Shown in pieces: positions 1 to 5,699 of a stretch of 5,699 nt of DNA; within the stretch, counting starts at the first letter, position 1; every line of letters starts with the position of its first letter. The stretch comes from Gammaproteobacteria bacterium (GTDB lineage Bacteria; Pseudomonadota; Gammaproteobacteria; GCA-001735895). The notes below the pieces were generated by a model. That model ran no database searches, had not been told where the DNA came from, and saw only the letters and a list, made by a program, of their open reading frames with translations. The position numbers and the translations under genes are program-made. The DNA lies in assembly GCA_029882955.1 (NCBI GenBank), contig JAOUJX010000276.1, forward strand, positions 1 through 5,699, in the 5' to 3' direction.

Positions 1-870
1 GGCACACCAGACACTTTTCAAATCCTGATAGCCTGGCCCCCGATTACCACCGCGTGGAAAGGGCAGATATCGAACGCTGATACCGGCGTCCTGAAGATGT
101 CCTACCTCTGCATGTAATTTCCGACAGTAGCTACAGGAGGTATCAGTAAAAACATTTAAATGGGTGCGCTCTTTGCCCTTCGCCGGATATACGATGAAAT
201 CAGACATTGGTAGTCCCGCTAGCGTTTCTTTTACCTGCGTTCGCCGACTGATTTCGGTTAAGTTCTGTGCACTCTCGAGATCGATTAGATCACCGATAAA
301 GACGTAACGACCTCCATCGATTAGATACGCAAACTTGTCACCAAACTGTGTTTGATAGACCCCTTCGAGAGGAGTTTTTTCCGCCGGTTTAACGTCGTTG
401 GTTCCGAGGCGAAGCTTCAGTAAACGGGTGATATCGTCTGCCTGAACTGATTTCCGCGCCACGACATCGAACTTTTCCGACCAGTTTGCGTAAATTTGGT
501 CCGGCCACATCGACTGGAAATAAGCAATTACGCTGTCGACGTCTTCATCCGACAGGCTGGCTTCGAAAGCAGGCATAGAGCCACCCAGTTGAATTCCACC
601 TTTTTGAATGGTTTTCTTAAGTTGACTCAATGAATGGTGCCAGCTGTGAGCACTTCCGTTAAGCGGTGGTGCTGATGCATCTCCACTGGCCTCTTTCCAG
701 CCGGGCTGAGCTTCACCATTGGCGCCGTGGCAGGAAGCGCAGTTTTGTTGAAAAACTTCCTGGCCGCGATTGATCTGTGCTGCGTCATACCAACGTGCTT
801 CCTGTGCTGCTGTCGTCGCGGAGAGTAAAAACAGGCTTATCCCGATCATCATAAAACGGTAATTATTCAT
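1..870 (-). CDS. Cytochrome c / DsbC-type thiol:disulfide isomerase fusion protein (3' end outside window)
   Basis: The frame is open without a stop from an ATG at 870-868 to the window edge, giving 290 codons; the C-terminus is missing. Residues 1-22 look like a Sec signal peptide (MNNYRFMMIG start, hydrophobic core, likely cut near TTAA|QEA). Residues about 30-125 form a class I cytochrome c domain. Its heme motif CASCH is at 44-48 (bases 727-741) and its probable axial ligand is Met99 in GGSMPAF. Residues about 141-230 match the DsbC/DsbG N-terminal dimerisation domain, including the hairpin around AYLIDGGRYVFIGDLIDL. From 238 the DsbC catalytic domain starts: FTDTSCSYCRKLH with Cys246/Cys249 (bases 124-135), then GISVRYLPFPRGG, and Cys289 in VWCA aligned with the structural Cys141 of E. 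coli DsbC. By analogy about 70 more residues, including the cis-Pro loop, lie beyond the window. The protein is predicted to be periplasmic, to need Ccm for heme attachment, and to shuffle or reduce disulfides; a role for the heme is inferred. No strong Shine-Dalgarno precedes the ATG. Confidence 0.92.
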   Translation of the reverse strand, partial: MNNYRFMMIGISLFLLSATTAAQEARWYDAAQINRGQEVFQQNCASCHGANGEAQPGWKEASGDASAPPLNGSAHSWHHSLSQLKKTIQKGGIQLGGSMPAFEASLSDEDVDSVIAYFQSMWPDQIYANWSEKFDVVARKSVQADDITRLLKLRLGTNDVKPAEKTPLEGVYQTQFGDKFAYLIDGGRYVFIGDLIDLESAQNLTEISRRTQVKETLAGLPMSDFIVYPAKGKERTHLNVFTDTSCSYCRKLHAEVGHLQDAGISVRYLPFPRGGNRGPGYQDLKSVWCA

Positions 871-918
871 TCGTTGGTTCCGGTATTTAAAAGTGATTTG
901 GTTTTGAGTTAGTCTCGA
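871..918 (-). other. 48-bp spacer between methyltransferase and cytochrome-DsbC genes
   Basis: This is the longest gene-free stretch in the window. It is AT-rich on the transcribed strand, with a TTTAAATA patch about 20 bp before the downstream ATG that could serve as a weak -10-like element, but no good -35 partner is visible. I see no inverted repeat followed by a T-run, so there is no sign of an intrinsic terminator. The cytochrome-DsbC gene may be co-transcribed with the genes before it, or may have a promoter of its own that cannot be recognised by eye. Confidence 0.4.
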
Positions 919-1521
919 TCAATCAGACAAAGTTTCTCTTTGCCAGATTATAGTTCGATTATTGGCGGGCATTTCAATATCGTCAACTATTTTGAATCCT
1001 GCGTCCTGTGCCAATCTGTCTATCCATTCGAAGTGCTTGATGCCACTTTCCGAGTCTCTTGCCTTTAACCATTGATCAAACTGACGGTTACTATCAGAGC
1101 TATAGTCGCCATTATAGTTAAATGGACCGTAGACAACGAGATGACCAGCGGGCTTCGTTCTTTGCCCACAGCCGGTAAAGAACTGTTCAACCTCAGACTC
1201 GCTCATAATATGCAGGCTGTTGGCGCTAAATATCATGTTATAGCTTTTTTCCGGCCATGATTCGCGCACATCGAGTTCTATCGGTTCTGGAATATTTTGC
1301 TGTTGTCCCTTGTCTAACCAGCTTCGAATCCCCGCTAAATTCTCCTGTCTGTCGGAGGTTTGCCAGATGATTTCTGGATAAAGACCAGCAAAATAAACGG
1401 CATGCTGTCCTGTACCACTACCAATTTCCAGCACTTCGGCACCACTTTTCAAAAAGCTGCTAATGGCATTTAGGATGACATCTTTATTCTGTTCGCAGGA
1501 TTCCGAATAGGGAAGACTCAT
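919..1521 (-). CDS. DUF938-family SAM-dependent methyltransferase (substrate unknown)
   Basis: This 200-residue protein is predicted to be a soluble cytoplasmic class I (Rossmann-fold) methyltransferase. The N-terminus has the family pattern of a short SESCEQNK-like segment followed by the SAM-binding motif I, VLEIGSGTGQHAVYFA, at about 30-45. The acidic residue after strand 2 is Asp57 in WQTSDRQ, a further acidic motif ELDVRESWP lies at 82-90, and motif IV-like FSANSLHIM is at 98-106. GHLVVYGPFNYNGDY at about 126-140 and the C-terminal NNRTIIWQR are also typical of the DUF938 family. Length fits the family. The reaction and substrate are not known to me for this family, so no function beyond SAM-dependent methyl transfer is claimed. 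The ATG overlaps the rarA stop in an ATGA, and no good ribosome binding site precedes it, which points to translational coupling with rarA. Confidence 0.9.
   Translation of the reverse strand: MSLPYSESCEQNKDVILNAISSFLKSGAEVLEIGSGTGQHAVYFAGLYPEIIWQTSDRQENLAGIRSWLDKGQQQNIPEPIELDVRESWPEKSYNMIFSANSLHIMSESEVEQFFTGCGQRTKPAGHLVVYGPFNYNGDYSSDSNRQFDQWLKARDSESGIKHFEWIDRLAQDAGFKIVDDIEMPANNRTIIWQRETLSD
1518..1521 (-). other. ATGA stop/start overlap between rarA and the methyltransferase gene
   Basis: The TGA that ends rarA (1520-1518) shares three bases with the ATG of the methyltransferase gene (1521-1519). The sequence just upstream on the coding strand (TACCCGGGCTAAATC) has no clear Shine-Dalgarno. 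Four-base overlaps of this kind usually mean termination-reinitiation by the same ribosomes, so the two proteins are probably made together from one mRNA. Confidence 0.85.
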
Positions 1522-2819
1522 GATTTAGCCCGGGTATTGAGTGAGCGAAGATGATTCAACTTCTCGGCGATTTTAATTTCCAGACCCCGGTCAACCGGTT
1601 CATAGTATCGACGCCCTGTTAGTTGTTCGGGGAAGTAATTCTCGCCGGCCGCAAAGCCATCGGTTTCATCGTGGGCATAGCGATAATTTTCACCATAACC
1701 CTGATCTTTCATAAACTGCGTCGGTGCATTACGTAAATGCGCCGGCACTTCAAGGCTACCTGACTGCTGAGCATCGGCCATGGCCTGATTGTAAGCGCTG
1801 TATACCGCGTTACTCTTCGCCGCGCAGGCCAGATAGACAATGGCCTGTGCAATCGCCAGTTCGCCTTCGGGGCTACCCAGGCGCTCGAAGGTTTGCCAAC
1901 CATTCAACGCCAGGTCCAGGCCTCTAGGGTCTGCCATACCGATATCTTCGATGGCGATTCGCACCACACGACGGGATATATAAACCGGGTCACAACCGCC
2001 ATCGACCATGCGACAAAACCAGTACAGCGCAGCATCTGGGTCTGAACCACGAACAGATTTATGCAGGGCAGAAATCTGCTCGTAAAATACATCACCCTTC
2101 TTGTCGAAACGCCTTAGCCCCTGCGCGACAGTCTCCTCGACCAGTTTTAAAGTAATTGTGTTTGACTCTGCGAGATCGCTGATGATCTCTAGATAAGTCA
2201 AAGCCCGCCGCGCGTCGCCATCGCAGGTTTTAGCCAGTAGGCTACAGGCATCGCCATCGATGGATATCCCCAGCTCACCCAAACCCCGCTCCTTATCGTC
2301 CAGCGCCCTTTTAATCACCTTTTCGATTTCTTCCGAAGAAATCGGTTTCAACACGTAAGTCCGGGTACGCGACAAAAGCGCATTATTTAATTCAAAGGAG
2401 GGGTTCTCAGTAGTAGCACCGACAAAGAGAAATGTACCATCCTCGATATAGGGTAAAAAAGCATCCTGTTGCGACTTGTTGAAACGATGGACCTCGTCGA
2501 CGAATAAAACGGTTTTGCCCTGGTGCTGACGGGCCTCTTCGATTGCGCCTCGAATATCTTTAACACCTGAAAGGACTGCGGAAATCGTGATGAAGCGGGC
2601 ATCGGAATAACTCGCAATCAAACGAGCAATGGTTGTTTTCCCGGTACCTGGTGGTCCCCAGAAAAGCATCGAATGCAGCTTATTTTGCTCTATGGCCTGA
2701 CGTAGTGGTTTACCAGTAGCGAGTAAATGCGACTGACCAAATACGTCATTCAGTTGCTGCGGGCGCATACGATCAGCCAGTGGCTGAAAGCCTTTCTCTG
2801 TCTCAAACAGATCAGTCAT
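1518..2819 (-). CDS. rarA: Replication-associated recombination protein A (RarA/MgsA), AAA+ ATPase
   Basis: This is a full-length, 433-residue member of the RarA/MgsA/WRNIP1/Mgs1 family, related to clamp loaders and RuvB. In the family the protein is a tetrameric DNA-dependent ATPase acting at replication forks and single-strand gaps, with links to SSB and RecA. Visible elements are Walker A GPPGTGKT at 55-62, Walker B VLFVDEVHRFN at 104-114, sensor 1 GATTENP at 134-140, an SRTR arginine-finger segment at 150-153, and sensor 2 GDARRAL at 201-207. The C-terminal half carries the family signature around SRRVVRIAIEDIGMADP and a region ending GRRYYEPVDRG, matching the tetramerisation and MgsA C-terminal domains. 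The start fits E. coli RarA, where FQPLA-RMRP also follows a short N-terminal tail. It lies 26 bp after lolA with no clear Shine-Dalgarno, so it is probably read from the ftsK-lolA transcript. No catalytic residue appears to be missing. Confidence 0.97.
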   Translation of the reverse strand: MTDLFETEKGFQPLADRMRPQQLNDVFGQSHLLATGKPLRQAIEQNKLHSMLFWGPPGTGKTTIARLIASYSDARFITISAVLSGVKDIRGAIEEARQHQGKTVLFVDEVHRFNKSQQDAFLPYIEDGTFLFVGATTENPSFELNNALLSRTRTYVLKPISSEEIEKVIKRALDDKERGLGELGISIDGDACSLLAKTCDGDARRALTYLEIISDLAESNTITLKLVEETVAQGLRRFDKKGDVFYEQISALHKSVRGSDPDAALYWFCRMVDGGCDPVYISRRVVRIAIEDIGMADPRGLDLALNGWQTFERLGSPEGELAIAQAIVYLACAAKSNAVYSAYNQAMADAQQSGSLEVPAHLRNAPTQFMKDQGYGENYRYAHDETDGFAAGENYFPEQLTGRRYYEPVDRGLEIKIAEKLNHLRSLNTRAKS

Positions 2820-2845
2820 GACTATTGCGAACAGAGGTTCCGCTA
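2820..2845 (-). other. 26-bp lolA-rarA spacer
   Basis: The spacer reads TAGCGGAACC at its 5' end on the coding strand, so the lolA TAA is followed at once by an in-frame TAG. No Shine-Dalgarno is found at the usual distance from the rarA ATG; the nearest purine run, GCGGAA, lies about 20 bases upstream, too far for good function. No hairpin is evident. rarA is therefore most simply the third gene of the ftsK-lolA-rarA transcript, probably translated at a modest level. Confidence 0.5.
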
Positions 2846-3466
2846 TTATCCGTCAACGCCGAAAACATCGACGCCCTGAGGTGGCGTGAACTTAAAAACT
2901 TTCGGATCATGAACAACATTGAGTCGCAGGTTTTCAAATACAATCTGCGTACTCTGGCCGAAGTTATCGCGCAATTCCATGGCTTTTACCTTGTTATCTT
3001 CGAGACCGATATAGACATGTGAATATTCTAGATCAGAGTCCTTTGGCAGCAACTCTATCCAGTATAGAAACTTTCGCTGACCAATTTCGCTGACCGTAAA
3101 CTCATCGCCAATATCGTTTTGTTTCATCAGGATCATAATGGGCGCAGAAGCCATGCCGCTACTCATAGGTTTAACCGTAACCTGAGACAGGTCGACATCG
3201 TATATCCATAACTCTTTACCATCGGCAACGATTTGCTGCTCATAGGGAGAGGTATATATCCAGGAAAATTTTCCGGGCCTCTGGATCGCCAGTTTGCCGC
3301 TGCTTTGTTGTACCACCTGTTTTTCATCGTCGAGCTGAGTCTGCTTGAAATCAGCGGTTAAGTTGTCAAGGTTTTTTAAGGCCTTGTTTAAAAGCTGTCC
3401 TGCTGTTTCGGCATGGGCAGGTGCCTGGCTGAGTAACAAGGCGATTATTATTGAAAATCTAATCAT
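2846..3466 (-). CDS. lolA: Outer-membrane lipoprotein carrier protein LolA
   Basis: LolA is the periplasmic chaperone that takes lipoproteins released from the inner membrane by LolCDE and hands them to LolB at the outer membrane. The 206-residue length matches the family. Residues 1-19 are a Sec signal peptide (MIRF, a run of Ile/Leu, then APAHA) with a probable cut before Glu20. The mature part begins with the family pattern AGQLLNKALKNLDNLTADFKQ. RPGKFSW (about 64-70) is equivalent to the E. coli RPNLFNW segment that holds the functionally important Arg43. The rest (YTSPYEQQIVADGKELWIYD, a DNFGQ segment, and FKFTPPQGVDVF near the end) also fits the unclosed beta-barrel of LolA. The gene begins one codon after the ftsK stop and ends in tandem in-frame stops, TAA TAG. 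Only a weak AAAGA precedes the ATG, so translation may depend on ribosomes finishing ftsK. Confidence 0.96.
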   Translation of the reverse strand: MIRFSIIIALLLSQAPAHAETAGQLLNKALKNLDNLTADFKQTQLDDEKQVVQQSSGKLAIQRPGKFSWIYTSPYEQQIVADGKELWIYDVDLSQVTVKPMSSGMASAPIMILMKQNDIGDEFTVSEIGQRKFLYWIELLPKDSDLEYSHVYIGLEDNKVKAMELRDNFGQSTQIVFENLRLNVVHDPKVFKFTPPQGVDVFGVDG

Positions 3467-3472
3467 TCTTTA
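3467..3472 (-). other. ftsK-lolA junction: same-frame genes separated by a stop and one codon
   Basis: On the coding strand ftsK ends ATG GAT TAA, followed by AGA and then the lolA ATG. The two genes are in the same frame with only a three-base gap, so there is no room for a promoter or terminator. Any ribosome binding site for lolA would lie within the last codons of ftsK. This supports a single ftsK-lolA transcript and coupled translation. Confidence 0.8.
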
Positions 3473-5699
3473 ATCCATAGGGGGTGGTGGTGGCGCGAGT
3501 ACTTCGCGACTACCATTAGATTGCACCATCGATACCACACCGGAGGCTTCCATTTCTTCGATCATACGAGCGGCGCGGTTGTAGCCAATCTTAAGTCGTC
3601 TCTGCACATAGGATATCGATGCCTTACGGGTTTCGGTAACCACTGCGACGGCTTCGTCGTACAGCGGATCGGCTTCATCGCCGTTCGAATCTCGCGGATT
3701 CTCCCCCGGCAGCAATGCCGTGGGTGACTCTTCAAGGACATTTTCTATGTAGTTTGGTTCGCCGGTACTTTTGATTTCCTCGATCACTGCATGCACTTCG
3801 TGATCATCGACAAAAGCACCGTGGACGCGCTCCGGTAAACTGGTGCCGGGTGGCAGGTACAGCATATCGCCGTGCCCTAACAGGGTTTCTGCACCCATTT
3901 GATCGAGTATGGTTCGCGAATCGACCTTGGACGATACCTGGAAGGCGATGCGAGTTGGGATATTCGATTTTATTAACCCAGTGATAACATCGACTGAAGG
4001 ACGTTGCGTGGCCAGTAACAAGTGGATACCCGAAGCCCTCGCCTTTTGCGCCAGACGAGCGATCAACTCCTCGACCTTCTTGCCGACCACCATAATCATA
4101 TCGGCAAATTCGTCGACCACGACCACGATATAAGGCAAGGCCTCGAGGTCATCGGGCTTCGCATCTGGATTAAGCAATAACTGCTTTTTGTCAAATAAAG
4201 GGTCTTTTATCGGCTCACCCGCTGCCTCTGCATCGCGAATTTTCTTGTTATAGCCTGAAATATTTCGCACGCCAAGTGAAGCCATAATGCGATAACGCCG
4301 CTCCATTTCAGCTACGCACCAGCGTAGTGCGTTGGCGGCCTCTTTCATGTCGGTCACCACGGGAGCAATCAGGTGCGGAATACCTTCATACACATTCAAC
4401 TCGAGCATTTTAGGATCAATTAATATTAGTCGAACTTGATCGGGCGTCGCTTTAAACAGAAGACTTAAAAGCATGGCATTAATTGCCACAGACTTACCCG
4501 AGCCGGTGGTACCGGCAACCAGTAGATGTGGCATCTTAGCCAGGTCGGCAATCACCGCGTTGCCGCTGATATCTTTACCCAGCGCCAGAGTTAAAGGTGA
4601 GGGAGACTGATCGAAACTACGCGAGCGCAATATTTCACTCAAAACTACAATTTCTCGTTGCTCGTTCGGAATCTCCAGACCCATTACCGATTTGCCAGGA
4701 ATGATTTCGACTACACGAACCCCCACGACAGACAAAGAACGCGCTAAATCCTTCGCCAGGTTGGTGATCTGGCTCACCTTTACTCCCGGTGCCGGCAGAA
4801 TTTCGAAACGTGTTATAACCGGGCCCGGGTGTACTGATTCAACCTGAATCTCGATACCGAAATCCTGTAACTTAAGCTCCAGTTGACGAGACATGGCTTC
4901 CAATGCCGAGGTGCTATACCCTGCTACGCTGGGCTTCGGGTCATCAAGCAGGGAAAGCGGCGGGATCACCCCGTCGCTTTTACTATTGCTGTGGAACAAC
5001 GGTATTTGCTTTTCCTTCACGACTCGAATGCTTTCCTCGACCTGCGTAACAACCGGCTCAATTTTGACGGGTTTACGTTTTACCTGCTTTTCTTTTTTAT
5101 TTAAGACTGTTTGCTCTCGTTGACTACGATTACGATTACCTTCAGCTCGATCCCGCATCAGATAATAACGATCGATTATTTTGTCGATTAGAACCAATGT
5201 ATATTTACCGGTACTATCAACCAGCGCCAACCAGGATAAGCCGGTGAACAAGGTCATACCAGCCAGGAACAGAGCCAGATGCAATACCGTGGCACCAAGG
5301 AAACCCAGTCCCTGTGAAAAATAATTACCGGTGATCTGGCCCAGAATCCCACCCGAATCGAGAGGCATGACCTCTGGCCCGACAGCAAAGTGCAGACTCG
5401 ACAAGGCACAACCCGAAACCAACGTCAGCACGAAGCCACTCCACCGAATAACCAGCATTTGATATCGGTCTTCTGCACTAAAATGACGCGTTTTTACCAG
5501 GATTATGCCGTTATAAAGGATCATCACCGGCAGTAAAAAAGACAGGAAACCAAATAAATAAAATAACAGGTCTGCGATCCAGGCGCCGGCAATACCGCCA
5601 AAGTTAGCAATGACATCGCTGCTACCGCTATGTGACCAGGATGCGTCGTGGCTGTCATAAGTCACTAATGCTACAAGAATATAAATTGCCATCGCAAAC
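3470..5699 (-). CDS. ftsK: DNA translocase FtsK (5' end outside window)
   Basis: FtsK is the septal, membrane-anchored hexameric motor that pumps DNA and activates XerCD recombination at dif. Numbering here starts at the ATG at 5692-5690, but the frame stays open to the edge (codons for Phe-Ala precede it). This Met lies inside the first membrane helix, so the true start is upstream. Membrane helices: the remainder of TM1 (1-12), then about 38-60, 84-105 and 128-158. A basic, then mixed-charge linker of about 75-90 residues follows, far shorter than the roughly 600-residue linker of E. coli and closer to most other FtsKs. The alpha domain is at about 255-350. The beta motor has Walker A GTTGSGKS (394-401), Walker B YIVVVVDEFAD with Asp527/Glu528, and LLLATQRPS. 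The C-terminal gamma winged helix (about 676-733) has ASISYVQRRLKIGYNRAARM, the fold that reads KOPS and contacts XerD. The protein ends in PPPPPMD. Confidence 0.97.
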   Translation of the reverse strand, partial: FAMAIYILVALVTYDSHDASWSHSGSSDVIANFGGIAGAWIADLLFYLFGFLSFLLPVMILYNGIILVKTRHFSAEDRYQMLVIRWSGFVLTLVSGCALSSLHFAVGPEVMPLDSGGILGQITGNYFSQGLGFLGATVLHLALFLAGMTLFTGLSWLALVDSTGKYTLVLIDKIIDRYYLMRDRAEGNRNRSQREQTVLNKKEKQVKRKPVKIEPVVTQVEESIRVVKEKQIPLFHSNSKSDGVIPPLSLLDDPKPSVAGYSTSALEAMSRQLELKLQDFGIEIQVESVHPGPVITRFEILPAPGVKVSQITNLAKDLARSLSVVGVRVVEIIPGKSVMGLEIPNEQREIVVLSEILRSRSFDQSPSPLTLALGKDISGNAVIADLAKMPHLLVAGTTGSGKSVAINAMLLSLLFKATPDQVRLILIDPKMLELNVYEGIPHLIAPVVTDMKEAANALRWCVAEMERRYRIMASLGVRNISGYNKKIRDAEAAGEPIKDPLFDKKQLLLNPDAKPDDLEALPYIVVVVDEFADMIMVVGKKVEELIARLAQKARASGIHLLLATQRPSVDVITGLIKSNIPTRIAFQVSSKVDSRTILDQMGAETLLGHGDMLYLPPGTSLPERVHGAFVDDHEVHAVIEEIKSTGEPNYIENVLEESPTALLPGENPRDSNGDEADPLYDEAVAVVTETRKASISYVQRRLKIGYNRAARMIEEMEASGVVSMVQSNGSREVLAPPPPPMD

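Noticed and set aside
280..326. Direct repeat ATCGATTAGAT at 280-290 and 316-326
   Set aside because: The copies are 36 bp apart and both encode Leu-Ile-Asp in the DsbC dimerisation-domain hairpin, a place where similar residues recur in adjacent strands; chance codon reuse is enough to explain it.
871..918. Possible promoter or terminator before the cytochrome-DsbC gene
   Set aside because: There is an AT-rich patch but no matched -35/-10 pair and no stem-loop with a T-run, so no regulatory site is claimed.
1072..1260. Plus-strand open frame opposite the methyltransferase gene
   Set aside because: Its 62-residue translation has no recognisable domain, lies fully antisense to a well-supported gene and has no ribosome binding site; it is a shadow frame.
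3909..4133. Plus-strand open frame opposite the FtsK motor domain
   Set aside because: The translation is low-complexity (Ser/Thr-rich end) and mirrors the Walker B codons of ftsK on the other strand; no independent coding support.
4883..5123. Two overlapping plus-strand open frames opposite the FtsK linker
   Set aside because: They overlap each other in different frames, have no recognisable domain, and lie antisense to ftsK.
5010..5160. Short FtsK linker as evidence of a deletion
   Set aside because: A linker of this size is usual outside the Enterobacteria; the very long E. coli linker is the exception, and the frame is intact.
5690..5692. ATG at 5692-5690 as the real ftsK start
   Set aside because: The frame is open further upstream to the window edge, and this Met sits within the first transmembrane helix when compared with other FtsK proteins, so the N-terminus must be outside the window.

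Overview
The window carries five protein-coding genes, all on the minus strand and tightly packed, so transcription runs from the right edge to the left. In transcription order they are: ftsK (5' end outside the window), lolA, rarA/mgsA, a DUF938-family SAM-dependent methyltransferase, and a gene (3' end outside the window) that joins a c-type cytochrome domain to a DsbC-type disulfide isomerase. The ftsK-lolA-rarA order is a classic gammaproteobacterial arrangement, and the LolA and FtsK sequences are of gammaproteobacterial type. I therefore infer a gammaproteobacterium with an outer membrane, a Lol lipoprotein system and a periplasmic cytochrome c maturation system. Genus cannot be decided from the sequence.

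Region by region: 3470-5699 is the membrane-anchored DNA translocase FtsK (chromosome dimer resolution and division). After one codon's space comes lolA (2846-3466), the periplasmic lipoprotein carrier. After 26 bp comes rarA (1518-2819), an AAA+ ATPase that acts at stalled replication forks. rarA overlaps by 4 bp (ATGA) with the DUF938 methyltransferase (919-1521). A 48-bp gap (871-918) then leads to the cytochrome-DsbC gene (1-870, at least 290 codons). In E. coli and Pseudomonas the gene after rarA is serS; here that place is taken by the methyltransferase and the redox fusion.

The first three genes are housekeeping: chromosome segregation, envelope biogenesis and replication-fork maintenance. 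The standout is the leftmost gene. It encodes a predicted exported protein with a signal peptide, a heme c domain (CASCH plus a likely Met axial ligand), a complete DsbC-type N-terminal dimerisation domain, and the start of a DsbC thioredoxin-fold domain with a CSYC active site. Such a protein could couple thiol/disulfide chemistry in the periplasm to electron transfer through heme. That is an inference and nothing in the window proves it.

No tRNA, rRNA, mobile element, CRISPR array, convincing promoter or intrinsic terminator was seen. No stretch longer than 48 bp lacks a gene.
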